The notes under the pieces were generated by a model. It ran no database searches and was not told where the DNA came from. It was given only the letters and a program-made list of their open reading frames with translations. From assembly GCA_035771165.1 (NCBI GenBank), contig JAWNZC010000337.1:1228501-1292500 (forward strand): a stretch of 64,000 bases of DNA. The letters are read 5' to 3'. The DNA comes from Paragorgia papillata (taxonomy: Eukaryota > Cnidaria > Anthozoa > Scleralcyonacea > Coralliidae). Positions 1 to 61,025 of the stretch are shown one piece after another. The number at the start of each line of letters is the position of its first letter. The first letter of the stretch is position 1. The translations under genes were made by a program, and so were the position numbers.

Positions 1-49712
<49,712 letters not shown>

Positions 49713-49816
49713 TTATTTTTACCACCATTGTTCACCCTAATCCTCACTAATCACCTCTGAAATAACTTCTACTGCATCATTATGATAGACAGCGGCAGAC
49801 TGCAATATGGATATGA

Positions 49817-50148
49817 CATAGATAATGGAAGGGGCACTGGATAAGAAACTTACGAAACCGGAAACGATGTTTGCACAACTTGCTATGGTAATTATACACT
49901 TACTTATAAGCACCTAACGGGCGGTCCCACATGGCTAAAATCAGACACTGCTGAACTTAAGTGATATTATACTTACACTATTGTTTAATTTCAGCAATAG
50001 CAGATCCTGGCTATGTGGGACCACCCGTTACGTGCATATTAGCTGCTTATAAGTGTATAATTACCATAGCAAGTTGTGCAAACATCGTTTACGGTTTTGT
50101 ATCATCGTTTTAAGTTTCCTAATCCAGGTCCCCTCCCATTATCTATGG
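49817..50148. mobile_element. Foldback/MITE just past the stop codon
   Basis: Arms of about 120-130 bp (49817-49935 and 50016-50148) begin CATAGATAATGGAAGGGG and end CCTCCCATTATCTATG, with long inner matches (GTTTGCACAACTTGCTATGG, GGGCGGTCCCACAT). It starts about 105 bp after the TAA, so it probably lies within or next to the 3' UTR of the ADAM-like gene. Confidence 0.8.
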
Positions 50149-50189
50149 ATATGGGAATTGTGTGTAAATGTTCTTCGAACTATTTTACT

Positions 50190-50285
50190 CAGAAAAATGT
50201 CTGAGTTCGCTAGCTAGACTTGAATTCATAATCTCCTGTTTGCTGGTGAGACGCTCTAACCATTGAGCTAGTGTGAATCAGATGG
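50190..50285 (-). repeat. tRNA-derived SINE-like sequence
   Basis: On the minus strand an A box TAGCTCAATGGTTAGAGC is followed about 30 bases later by a B-box-like AATTCAAGTC. The end, ACTCAGAAAAATGTCTGAG, resembles the flank of the 48.3-48.6 kb tRNA-like foldback. Confidence 0.5.
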
Positions 50286-50391
50286 CAGAGCAAAGGTTAC
50301 GTATGTACAACTCGTAAACTTTTGATCACCAGTGCCGGAGATGCCCCAACGTTTGTTAAATTTTTAAAGTGTAGGAGTATTTTCTTTAAGA

Positions 50392-50397
50392 AATAAA
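50392..50397 (+). terminator. Candidate polyadenylation signal of the ADAM-like gene
   Basis: AATAAA about 680 bp past the stop, the first clear hexamer I see downstream. Its use cannot be told from sequence alone. Confidence 0.3.
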
Positions 50398-50729
50398 AAT
50401 ATTTAAAAAAATTTAAAACGAACGTAACCACCCTTACTGATTTGCAGCCAGCGCCGACTTGAAAATGTCACTGGCTTTAACGTGTATAAACCGGAATATT
50501 TTCTATGATTGACAAACTGGAATTTTTAAAGTAACATTTAAAACATGAGCAGCAGTGTTTTTGAGCTTTTATAATTTTATAAATTAATGGTCATGTTGAA
50601 CTGTTTTTCCTGTTTTTCTCGCTTTTTAAATTTTCTTTTTTCCCAATAATTATGTAAATATTTTAATGAACTCACGGCCCTTTGAAAAACAGATGTACTT
50701 CTGAAAGGCTACCGTGATTAAATAAGATT

Positions 50730-52110
50730 AAATAATAAATAATAATAATAATAATAATAACTCATGACATCCAAACTGTTCCAGTCTCTAATTGTTCTCA
50801 CTGTGAAAGTTCTACCACCTTCGGTAGATTTCTTGAAAAGAGGACAACCTAGGTTCACATTTGAAAATCGAGTGTTCCGATCATGGACGCAGAGTTTCTT
50901 TTGAGGAGAGTGTCTAAGTATTTTGGGGTATTTCCATTTAATCTTTTAAGAACAACAGCACATCGGTTTATCAGAGCTTCTTCTTTGAATGGGATCCATC
51001 CTAAGGAATTGAATTGTAATTTGAAAATCCTAGATTCATTTTCTTTACTGCATAAGGACCATACAGAACTCCCGTAATCGAACATAGGTTTTATAACAGC
51101 ATTGTAGTAAAACGCGTGTTGTTTCGATGTTAAGTATGGGCTGATGTGACGCAAAAGACCAATTCGTTTTGCCAATTTCCTGGAAAGATTTTCGACTTGT
51201 TGATTGAAGTTCAAACAGTGATCGAGATCAATACCCAGTAGTTTGAAAGTTTAAACCTCTTCTATAGCTGTGCCATTTAAAATCACTTCCAAACTGTTGG
51301 ATAGAGGGGAAGACCGTTGTCGCAGACGCGCTTACTGATTATCAGCATGGATTTTGTTTTTTTAGCATTTATAAACATTCTATTTTCATTGGACCACTGT
51401 TCTAATTTGGCAAGATTACTATTTAAAGTTTCCTTTATAGATGGTACATTATCCCATTTAGAGGTAGTAGATAGCGTAGTGTTGTCTGCGTATATATATC
51501 CATGGTTGTAGTATAATCAATATGTAGTGGTAAGTTGTTGACAAACAACAGAAAAAGCACAGGACCGAGGATTGAACCTTGAGGCACTCCTTGTTTTATA
51601 TGTATTTGCGAAGACTGAGGAGTAACTATCCATATTAACGAACTGTTTTCTATTTGATAGGTAAGAGTTGAAGCAGCTTAGCGAGGTTTTACTTACGCCA
51701 TAGAGTTCTAGTTTTTCAAAAGAATCTCGTGATTTATTACGTCGAAAGCCTTTTTACAATCTACAAAAACTAAACCAGTTACATTAAGTATACAGGGAGT
51801 ATAGAAATTGGACGGTAGTTATTTCTGTCTTCACGAAGGCCTGACTTATAAAAAGGGATGACTCGTGCTAGTTTCCATTTCGATGGGAAGGTCTCTGTAG
51901 TTATCGAAAGATTTGCTGAAGAGTTTACATAGTGGAATAGCAATAGCTGGAGCTGCCAGTTTAAATAAACGTACCATCTGGTCCAGTTGCTTTATTCATG
52001 GGAATATTGTTTATGATTTCCAAAACTTGATTTGGGGTCATAACTGGAATTGAATAACTGATACCCGGAGGTAGTTTTTTGTTGTCTTTATCCTCAAGTT
52101 TCTTCTTAAA
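50730..52110 (-). mobile_element. CR1/jockey-like non-LTR retrotransposon remnant
   Basis: On the minus strand from about 52110: IPVMTPNQVLEIINNIP with KATGPDG, motif A LVFVDCKKAFDVINHEIL (about 51750), motif B QGVPQGSILGPVLF (51590), a changed catalytic box YADN instead of YADD (about 51495), and the C-terminal KRIGLLRHISPYL...PMFDYGSSVW (51214-50855). The tail is a TTA repeat at about 50733-50762. Frames are broken several times and the usual LQKRAAR segment is deleted, so the copy is inactive. Confidence 0.85.
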
Positions 52111-52992
52111 CAGTGTTTTATGAAACCGTTACTAATTATAAGATTCATTATTTTATTACATTTATGTATTATATGGCTTACATTATTTTATGTTGTAATA
52201 TAGCTGAGTTTTTGACAGTTACAACCCAGACTGCTATTGGTTCATTTATCGTCACGTGGGATTAGACAAATCAAATGTTTCCTACGCGGGCAATATTGTA
52301 AGAATTGTTGCCCGCTCAATGAAAGTCTAGATAAACAGCCTAAACAATAATAGGCTAATAAAAGTTCCGACTCTCAAACGCCGACCACAACACCCCTACT
52401 GTTTTTTTTTGTTATATGCTTTTTAGTTTAACAGACAGAAGTCCCCTATATAGGCTTCAGGATAATCCTGAATTCTAGACACTTTGACAATTCCGGATAA
52501 TCCTGAATTCTGAGTGGGAGGACATGTTGGAATATAGTTTCTTCGCGTCTCATTTTTCTCTTCCTTAAGTGCAATCTCATACCCAGGCCTCTGCACGTTC
52601 AATCTCCACAATTTATTCTCAAGAATATTGGACGTGCTGGGTGGGCTCTCTGGTTTACACCAGCAAACGCTTTCATGGAACGCTGTGCTTCATATAAGAC
52701 CATATATAGAAGACCTCGTTCGATTTATCAAAAAATATGCTAGTCTTGCTGGAGTGCATGCGTACTGTACTGTGAGTAGAATTTAAATACTCGCAAATCG
52801 ACAATTAAAGCTACCTCAAACAGTTTTTGTGCGGTTCTACATAAAACATTTGTTTCCGTGGCCCTATATAGTCAATAGAGACATATGGTCTGGAAATTCG
52901 GCAAACTTCAAAGCGCCTATAATGAGCTGTGATGTTATGTTGAACCGTAGCTTACACCGTGCATATCCTTTGTTTTAGGTTTATTAGTATAG
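52111..52992. other. Intergenic sequence without recognisable gene
   Basis: It holds a short direct repeat (GGATAATCCTGAATTCT at about 52461 and 52494) and, at 52880-52985, a segment resembling 6980-7100 (a dispersed repeat with CTTTGTTTTAGGTTTATTA). No coding region is supported. Confidence 0.6.
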
Positions 52993-53155
52993 GTAATAGC
53001 ATGGTTTCGAGTGCAATTTGGAAAAAAACATGCACGAGTGAGTTTTTCAAATACTGTCAAAATAGCACGAGTCCGAAGGACGAGTGCTATTTGAAGTATT
53101 TGAAAAACTCACGAGTGCATGTTTTTCCAAATTGCACAAGAAACCATGCTATTAC
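52993..53155. repeat. Long palindrome (possible hairpin)
   Basis: GTAATAGCATGGTTTC (52993) pairs with GAAACCATGCTATTAC (to 53155), and inside it ACATGCACGAGTGAGTTTTTC pairs with its complement. The centre GCACGAGTCCGAAGGACGAG is itself palindromic. It is about 160 bp, MITE-like and non-coding. Confidence 0.7.
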
Positions 53156-53650
53156 TTATTAATAATATACATGAAAAAATGTTCAAAACAACTGTACTAA
53201 CATTTTAACGTACGTGTTTAGCCGTCCACTCCTCGCATTCCACGCCACTCATTTATTTGTTAAAAAACGCTTCGCTTCCTTTACTACTTGAAAAAGTTTA
53301 CTCGAGGCATAAAGAAGCTTCTGGTCTTCTTGTAGGTACTTCACTTGGCAATATTAAAACATAACTAGCTTCAAATTTGAACAAATTATCCCCAAAACCG
53401 CCGAATCTTGGCCGCCATCTTTGTTTGTTTTGTGTCGGGAAAAATCCGCTGTACAATCAATTTGATTGGTTCTTAGTGATTACAGATTTTTGCACTGTGA
53501 TTACAGATTTTTGCACTGTGGATAACACAATTCTGCACTGTTGTTTGGGATTAACTGCACTGGAATCAGCCAATCACAGTCGAGATATTTTTTCATGTGT
53601 ATTATTAATATTTAAATAGCACGGTTGAGTGATTGAACTGAAACGTTGCT

Positions 53651-53818
53651 ATAGAGCGTTTTCATCTGACGTCACGGCGGCCATATTGGTGTACCAAAAC
53701 AATGAAATGGCGGCCATATTGGTGTATGGTATGGGAATTAGCTCCTTCTTATTCAAATATTTCGTATTGTTTCACCACCCCAATGGGGCCACCGATCACG
53801 TGAGTGAAAACGCTCTAT
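53651..53818. mobile_element. MITE family with AGAGCGTTTTCA ends, copy 2
   Basis: Ends ATAGAGCGTTTTCATCTGAC and GTGAGTGAAAACGCTCTAT, with TA at both borders, consistent with a TA target. The inner pair is GGCGGCCATATTGGTGTA. About 168 bp, the clearest copy of the family. Confidence 0.8.
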
Positions 53819-54340
53819 TGGATAATTCGTTCATATTTGAAGCTACACTTGAGAAAATTAGTGTTTGGCTTGGAAGTGCCTGATCAGTCTCAAGATTTCT
53901 GAGATTATTATTTTTATTAATATCTTTAAGCTTTGTCAAACCATCTCGCAGACACGGCGCGGTTGCCCATTTAGGATTTTATAGACTAGAGTGCCCTTTA
54001 CTCTAGGACGTCTAATTTGGAGGCGATCCCATTCTATTTTTTAAATTATTATATGGCTTCATTATTTTATGATATTATACATTGTACTATATTGGCTAAC
54101 TTACGTTTATGGTGATTTTATCTACACTTATACATGGGCTTGTTTGTATTTCAAAAAAAAATATTGGCTAACTCACGTTTACCGCGTGATTTTATGTGCA
54201 CTTATGTATGGGCATGTTTGTAAATCAAAAAAACTATACCGCAGATAAATTCTATAATAACTATACCGATTTAAATAAATGCGATCTATATATATACCGA
54301 AATGATTGATTACTCGAATCTGCTGAATCCAACACTATAT

Positions 54341-54342
<2 letters not shown>
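53819..54342. other. Intergenic sequence without recognisable gene
   Basis: AT-rich. A TGTTTGTA...ATATTGGCTAACTTACGTTTA stretch is repeated in tandem (about 54085-54150 and 54155-54220). No coding region is seen. Confidence 0.5.

Positions 54343-54420
<78 letters not shown>
54343..54420. repeat. (AT)n microsatellite
   Basis: Perfect AT run of about 78 bp, abutting the truncated GPCR relic that begins at 54423. Confidence 0.95.
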
Positions 54421-54422
<2 letters not shown>

Positions 54423-54423
<1 letters not shown>

Positions 54424-54524
54424 TTGTCTTACAATTGCATGTTTTCATCAATCCTTACATTTACGTACTGCGCACAGCGCGCATAAAAACGATCTTCGTT
54501 AGAATGCTTGGGAGAACACAGTAG
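54423..54524 (+). pseudogene. GPCR 3'-end relic (TM7 and tail)
   Basis: The frame VVLQLHVFINPYIYVLRTAR runs to TAG at 54522-54524 and is clearly homologous to the end of the 54758-55045 copy. It contains the rhodopsin-family NPxxY motif as NPYIY. Everything before TM7 is replaced by the AT microsatellite. The frame is intact but the gene is not. Confidence 0.75.
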
Positions 54525-54757
54525 TTTTCCTTATCGAAACACTAGAGCTAAGAGGAACTTCACTCAAACGATGAGTTACTTTTAAAGTACATATGAAGCA
54601 AAATTAAGATTGTCTAATTCTTAAAAATAATGAAGGCATACAGATCTTCTATATTTCACGTTGTTTTTGAGATATTTAAACTTACGCGATATTCAAATAA
54701 GATGACTGTGACATATTTGAAAATATGTGTAAATATTTATTAAGTAATAGATAAAGC

Positions 54758-55045
54758 ATGAGCAGCGATCTGTATCTGATTTACAAGGCGAGCTGCAATG
54801 CTTCCCGTTCAAAGACCAACACAACAGTATTTTTTATGAGCGCTGTTTTCATTGCCACCTGGCTACCATCGATTATATTTCGTCTTAATTACGTCATCGA
54901 TGGTGAGGTTACATATCACTTACAGTGGTTTCACATCTTTAGCGTTGTACTACAATTACATTCTTGCATCAATCCTTACATTTATGTACTGCGCACAGCG
55001 CGCATAAAACGTATTTTTCTCAGGGTCTTTGGGAGGACACAGTAG
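54758..55045 (+). pseudogene. Rhodopsin-family GPCR fragment (TM6-TM7)
   Basis: A 95-codon frame covers the third intracellular loop (CNASRSKTNT), TM6 with FIATWLPSIIFR (the usual CWLP written TWLP), an extracellular loop, and TM7 with CINPYIYVLRTARIK and a short tail. A class A receptor needs about 300 residues, and an in-frame TAA lies immediately upstream (54752-54754), so TM1-TM5 are absent. It could be the last exon of a receptor, but no acceptor or upstream receptor sequence is visible, so a truncated relic is more likely. The ligand cannot be inferred. Confidence 0.75.
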
Positions 55046-55453
55046 CTTTTGTAGGTGAAATCCACAGTATGGTAGCCAGCTATACATATACAGCTTTTTG
55101 GGTTTTTAATTTCTGCGGTTTCTCTTTTTGCACGCCTGAATTTTGATGCTTGCATAGGCAGCAAGAGTGAAAACGTAGCACTTAATTGCCTCCATTGATA
55201 TCCAAAGTAAACAAAAAGTTTACTAAACAAAAAGGAAATATCTCGTGTTTTATACTGGGCTCTTATATTCACATCAATAAATAAACTATCATTAATTTTA
55301 TCTTAAAGTCTCTAAAATTCGGTTCACTATGTTCCAAATAAGACTTTTGTCATTAGTCCTACAATTTTTTTTGAATATTCATTAATTTAGGAATTCGTTT
55401 TTGTACATATTACCCGCCATGTTAAATTGCCGTAGATTAGATATAGACAGATA
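55046..55453. other. Intergenic sequence without recognisable gene
   Basis: No repeat or coding signature is seen beyond short chance frames. Confidence 0.5.
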
Positions 55454-56635
55454 GACGGCCGGTCGAGGCTTCAAAATATTACTTTTGATGGCAATTTTGT
55501 TACAAGCAGGCAACCATGCCAAATCGTATCGGATGGTGCATACTTTGAAGGTGAGGGGGGTTGCCATCTGTAATTATTGATTTATATACTAAAATATAGA
55601 GCTTTTTGAAAGTACAATGTGATGGATGGGATATCTGTAAAGAGCTGTCTAATACGCGTTTGTATTTTATTTGAATTGCTAAATTCAGAATGCATCCAAT
55701 CAGCGTGCGTGAAGTTCTGATTATTCTAATTCGCATAACTCACAATCATAAACAAACAAGAAACATGGCGCAAATTCACCTAAATATAACACTTCGAAGA
55801 ACAGCCATAACAAGCAGCCAACTTTTTGTTACAAGCAGGCAACCACCATAGAAATGCGGCTTAGATATTGATCAAGATGACTAGATTGGTTGCCTTTCGT
55901 GCATCACAAGATAGCATTGTTGAACCGCCAGAACTGGTAAGTTAAATGTCTAAGGAACAATATAAGTAACAACTATAGTACAAAAGCTCAGCTTTATAAC
56001 AGTAGATACATGGCGGTATCGGCAAATTATCAAAATAAAACGAAGTAATTTACGAATATGAGACTTTCCTGTAGCTGCCAGATCTAATAAATTTCTGATT
56101 CTTTGCAAGCTTATGTTGTTGTAGCTTTTCTTCGAAGTGTTATATTTAGGTGTATTTACGCCATATTTCTTGTTTGTTTATGATTGTGAGTTATGCGAAT
56201 TAGGTTAATCATAACTTCACGTACGCTGATTGGATGCATTCTGAAGTGAGCCATTCAAAATAGAATACCAACGTAGTTTGCATGACTCCACAGAAATCCC
56301 ATCCATTCCAATGTGTTTTTAAAAAACCATAAATTTTAGTATAGAAATTCAAAATTACGGCTGGCAACCCTCCTCACGTTCAAAGTACATACTATTTCAC
56401 GATCGGAAATGGTGGCTGTCGAGGCGATGAATATCTTGCGTGTAAACGTCATCAATACACGGCCGGCAACTCACTTGAGCCAGCACGCACGTGGACTGCG
56501 AACTGCCCCATGAAAGTGGCCGATTTTCTATGCAATTTCCAATCGTGGATACGATCTGGCATGGTTACCTGCTTGTAACAAAAAATGCCATCAACGGTGT
56601 TTTTGAGACACTTTTATCGAGGTTGGCCGGCCGTC
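55454..56635. mobile_element. Foldback element of about 1.2 kb
   Basis: Ends AGACGGCCGGTCGAGGCTTC and GTTGGCCGGCCGTCT are inverted, followed by matched stretches on both sides: GTTACAAGCAGGCAACCATGCC, CAGAATGCATCCAATCAGCG, and TTCACCTAAATATAACACTTCG with its complement at 56135. The right arm is longer, carrying about 150 bp of extra sequence. Non-coding. Confidence 0.75.
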
Positions 56636-57396
56636 TAAGACTAATGCATAACAAACTAGTTTAAGAGAATTTAAATTTGTAAAATGTCGTATTTTGGCAA
56701 TCAACCCAGTAGATTTAATAACTTTCTTTGATATCAAATCTAAGTGGTCATTCCATGTCAAACATTCATCAATAATAAAACCTAAAAATGTACCCCACTA
56801 ATTTAATCCATACATTGTGCCAAATAGATTGCACAAGTAAATCAGTTTTAGTTTAACGACGGGTCGCCAAAAATGGGAAACAAATATATTTCAAAACATG
56901 GTGTCAACATTTTGGACATTTAAAACATTTTAAAATATGATGTTCGACAAATTTGTATTTTTAACAAATTTCTATGTTCGATAAATTTGTATGCTCGAGG
57001 AGGAGTAGAAAGAGTATTGTATACAAGTTATATAGCACCGGGCTCAGTATAGTGCTTGATTTGCTTTGTTCTAGTATGAAGTTTATTCAGTTTTGCTGTC
57101 CCCTTAGGATATATTTTTAAGACAAAAGTCGACATATTCAGGATATATTTATGTACCACGTGACAATGGTATTTTTTTATGAATAGCCCTACCAGACCTC
57201 GGGCTTCGCCCTTGTGATTATATATCGTTAATATAAACTTCGTGGGTTAGGTGCTTAACCTACACTTAATTATACATCCCGCGGTAAATAAAAAAACAAG
57301 AAACAAATTTGTTGTCTGAAACTTTATTCACTACCAATTATTCATGGCAATAAAGAATTGCAGTAGCTTAGTGGTGTATCGTAACCTTTCTGAGTC
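56636..57396. other. Intergenic sequence without recognisable gene
   Basis: A stretch near 56640-57120 has LINE-like wording on neither strand that I can confirm. A small palindrome GTGGGTTAGGTGCTTAACCTAC lies at 57243. Nothing else is supported. Confidence 0.4.
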
Positions 57397-57509
57397 AGAC
57401 TGCGTTTACACTAGAGCAAAAGTATCCGGATTTACATTGTTTTTCATCCTCATGGGAATAAAACAAAATGTGAATCCGGATATTTTTGGCTCTAGTGTAA
57501 AATAGTCTG
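57397..57509. mobile_element. Short palindromic MITE with GTTTACACTAGAGC ends
   Basis: AGACTGCGTTTACACTAGAG at the left and CTCTAGTGTAAAATAGTCT at the right, with inner ATCCGGAT boxes. The same ends bound a larger relative at 58437-58845. Confidence 0.75.
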
Positions 57510-57571
57510 ATGAGTGGGATCGAGGGGCAATGTAGCATTTTAGCTTCTTGTTTTATTGATCAAATGAATTA

Positions 57572-58421
57572 GGGGCCGTTCATGCTATGAGTCGGGCTAG
57601 CCCGGTTACCGGGCTGATTCTATGCGAAAATCTTTCTGCGACTACAAAAAATAATTAGAATACCCTGTGTGTTATGCTTACAGAAAAACAAAGGCAATTT
57701 TGCTTTGTTATATCATTCTGCCTTTCTCGATCGAATAGTCGTAATAAGATTATCGTGACATAAAGTCAGCCCAATAACCAGCTAGCCTGCCTCATATGAA
57801 CAGCCAGGCGCGGACTGGACTTAAAATATTTACCGGGGAATGGCCAGCTGGAGGGGCCCACCACAATAAAATGCATTTCTACGTTGAGTGCGTGGGGCAT
57901 CTTGGCCAGCCGGCAAACAATGGCGTACTTCATGTTAACACCACATAACAGTTCATAGACGACATATTACATACCATGCAGCGATTATATTAGTGGGCCC
58001 CCACTTACTCAGGATTGAAATGTTCCGGGGTCGGGATCAATACTCAGGCAGCCATCTCTATAGCCGAGGAACTAGTACTCAGATTTACAAACTCAAAACA
58101 GCATTTTTATACCAAAAAATTATTTTAGTTTACCCGCTTTACTGTCGTGGCAATAGAAGCGTTCCTAAAATATTGTTGCAATACATTGCTCAAGTTGAAC
58201 AACTCATTTCATAAGATTCATTGACAACTTCCTGTTTTGAATTCTCTTTTGAATTTGATTGGTGTTTGGCAAATAATCCTATTGGTTGTTTAAAAACCAG
58301 AAACCAATCAAATAAGGAACTTACTTCAGATAAGCAGGGGTCCACACAAGAACAGGAGCAAGGGGCCCACCGGGAAATTTCCCGGTGCCCGGTGGGCCAG
58401 TCCGCGCCTGTGAACAGCCCC
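57572..58421. mobile_element. MITE with GGGGCCGTTCAT ends (Harbinger-like), split by a hAT element
   Basis: Left end GGGGCCGTTCATGCTATGAG and right end TCATATGAACAGCCCC are inverted, and TTA flanks both (57569-57571 and 58422-58424), as in PIF/Harbinger elements. The right end is interrupted by the 606-bp element at 57805-58410. A related terminal sequence (GGGCTAGCCCGGGTCATG) lies near 62440-62470. Confidence 0.65.
57797..58418. mobile_element. Non-autonomous hAT element with 8-bp target duplication
   Basis: The element 57805-58410 starts CAGGCGCGGACTGG and ends CCAGTCCGCGCCTG. TGAACAGC is duplicated directly at 57797-57804 and 58411-58418. CAG...CTG ends and an 8-bp duplication are the marks of the hAT superfamily. 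At 606 bp with no transposase motif, it is non-autonomous. Confidence 0.85.
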
Positions 58422-58436
58422 TTAGCACTGACCAAG

Positions 58437-58845
58437 ACTATACGTTTACACTAGAGTAAACGTTTCTGGATCGTAAATGTTTCCGGATTCACTTCGTACC
58501 GAGTATTCGGATTCGGCCATCAGTTACATTACACTCGCGGGATTCCTTATGTTCGCCATGTTGGTTGACTTGGTTCCCCCAGAAACTCATGACTGCGGGC
58601 TGGAAAAAATCCAGATTCATTCAAATAACTGTTCACACTACGTACTGTTTCGGATCCAAAAGTATTGGGATACGAAGTTTCTACTTTTTTTTTCCGGATT
58701 CGAAATCTCCGGATACGTGATCAAACCGGGAAGTTTTTATTCCGGATTCATTCTCTTGTGTGTAAACGGCAAAATGAATACAGTACTAAAACATTCGGGA
58801 TTCGTCACGAATTTGGAAACTTTTGCTCTAGTGTATTAAACGGTC
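58437..58845. mobile_element. Larger relative of the GTTTACACTAGAG element
   Basis: Begins ACGTTTACACTAGAGTAAACG and ends GCTCTAGTGTATTAAACG, with many internal TCCGGATTC boxes. About 400 bp. Apparent frames in it (up to 120 codons) follow the repeat and match no protein known to me. Confidence 0.6.
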
Positions 58846-59454
58846 CAAGTTACCGAGAAATTATATATGTAGCCCTGTTAACACCGACGACGAACAGTAC
58901 GCGTTGTTAACTAAAGTGATTTTTTATGTAAAATCATATACTATGCAGATGCACATGGCTACCAAAATTTCTCAGTATATGGAAAACTTATCGCTCTTTG
59001 TTAGCTATACACCTCTTGCACATGATGTCAAAACGGTCATCTGGAAGACAGCGTCAAAATCCCGACGATTAACGAATTATTAATCAAAAGTTCATTGTTT
59101 AGAAGATTTGGCCCCCACCAAGTGCCAATTAATGATTTAATTAGTAATACCCCTACCCCCCATGTAGCAGATTCATAATTAATTAGATAAATTGAATTTT
59201 TAATGAGCTTTGTTCTCCTCAGGCTCCTTAGCCCCTCCTAACCCTAATCATTATTTATGCCTACGTCACTGTTCTCCGCTCCTTTTTAATCCATCTTCCG
59301 GAACCCCCTAGCCATAACTCTCAATCAAGCCCTCGTGTAATACGTCATAATCGATAGCTGTCCGACTGATTCCCGAAGTTTCCGGTTACGTCATTATCAA
59401 AAGACGATCGTTATAAGTAATAGAAACAAAGTTTGATATATACCCCTTAGAGCA
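58846..59454. other. Intergenic sequence without recognisable gene
   Basis: AT-rich, no coding or repeat signature detected. Confidence 0.5.
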
Positions 59455-59654
59455 CTTACAGCCAACACTTGTGGGACATATCGGCGTACAGAGCATGTGT
59501 ACATGAAAAGAACGATCAAAGATTAATTAAAACGTATTGATTACGCATTAATACTTTACCACTGTTGCTAGGTTTTCTGCTACTGAGAATGATAAATAAA
59601 ATAAATGATATTTACATAAGCCATGTGTAGAAAACTCATTAAAGATCATTAAGT

Positions 59655-59745
59655 TCATCCCCGAGCCGGGGCGTAGGGCCAAAGGCCCGGGGCCCGGTGA
59701 GGGTGCTAATCTCGACATGCGTGTAGTTCATTTTACACGCGTGTT
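59655..59745. repeat. GC-rich dispersed repeat, inverted copy 2
   Basis: Contains GGTGAGGGTGCTAATCTCGACATGCG and a GGGCCAAAGGCCC hairpin, the complement of the 47626-47720 segment. Confidence 0.7.
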
Positions 59746-60340
59746 GACATGCGAATCAGTTTGAGTGATCTGAATATTTATTTGTTTCTATGTATGGTAC
59801 GTTCACTTGTGCGGTAATGATTTTGGGGCACTGGGAACAATAAAATCTATTCTTGACAAAAATACTTTAACAATAAAATTTGTTCTGGACAAAAAGACTT
59901 CAGAAAAGGCTTTTTTGGATACGTTTATCCCGTTCAAAAGGACAGAAACAAATCAACGTTTACGTATAAAGCAGAACAACATCCTTAGTAGACGAAAACC
60001 CGTCACACCGAAACTCGGAAGGAGGAAAAAGCAATAGCGAAAAAACCAACGAAGAAAAAGGCCGAAAAGTTTAATAAACTTACGGTAAAAATATAGAGCA
60101 GTCGTTCTCAGTATTAAATCACGAACATTTAGTAGCAATGCTGTTTGAGTTTCCCTGTTTTTATTAATATATCCTCTCACTGTTTATATAGTAATTTTGT
60201 TTTCTATTTTAATATCCGTTATGTTTTTGCTAGCCCGACATGTTTTACCTGTGGCTGCCGTCTTATCTCCTTTTAAATATTTTTCTTATGATAAAACCAC
60301 TTGTAACTTAGCGTATAGGTTGTTTATAATGCAATCTAGT

Positions 60341-60690
60341 TAAGATTCAATGATTCAATGATTAAATCTTAGGTTCCAATGATTCAATCTTAGGATTCAA
60401 TGATTCAATTTTAGGATTCAATTTCAGGATTCAATAATTCAATCTTAGGATTCAATGACTCAGTCTTAGAATTCAATGATTCAATCTTAAGATTCAATGA
60501 TTCAATCTTAGGATTCAATGATTCAATCTTAGGATTCAATGATTCAATCTTAGGATTCAATGATTCAATCTTAGGATTCAATGATTCAGATTGAATCCTA
60601 AGATTGAATCATTGAATCCTAAGATTGAGTCATTAAATCCTAAGATTGAATTATTGAATACGAAGATTTAATCATTGAATCGTGAGACTG
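60341..60690. repeat. ATTCAATGATTCAATCTTAGG minisatellite with an inversion
   Basis: About 250 bp of units around GATTCAATGATTCAATCTTA in one orientation, then from about 60590 about 100 bp of the same unit reversed. The junction forms a perfect hairpin centre (TTAGGATTCAATGATTCA against its complement). Confidence 0.88.
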
Positions 60691-61025
60691 AATCATTTTC
60701 AATATACTCTGCAAGCCCACTAATATGCTTATATGTCTTATTAACTCTTCTCTGGTAGAATATACTGAGTCCATATATATTTGTCAAGGTGTCATTACAA
60801 AAGCATTTTATAACATTCAAGTTATACCGTCTTAACTAAACACCAACTATACATTTGGTAAAAATCATACTTTATTTTTTTCTTCCGATAAAATTATACA
60901 TTTGACTTAAGCTTTCTTACACACTATATAAACTAACAAACATCGCAAGTTCATTATTATAAGTTAGTCTCATTATACATCTTAGCCACGATAAATTAAA
61001 TAATGTCATTAAACATTGTCTATGT

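Noticed and set aside
58477..58910. 120 and 81 codon plus-strand frames
   Set aside because: They follow the TCCGGATTC-rich repeat element and have no recognisable domain.
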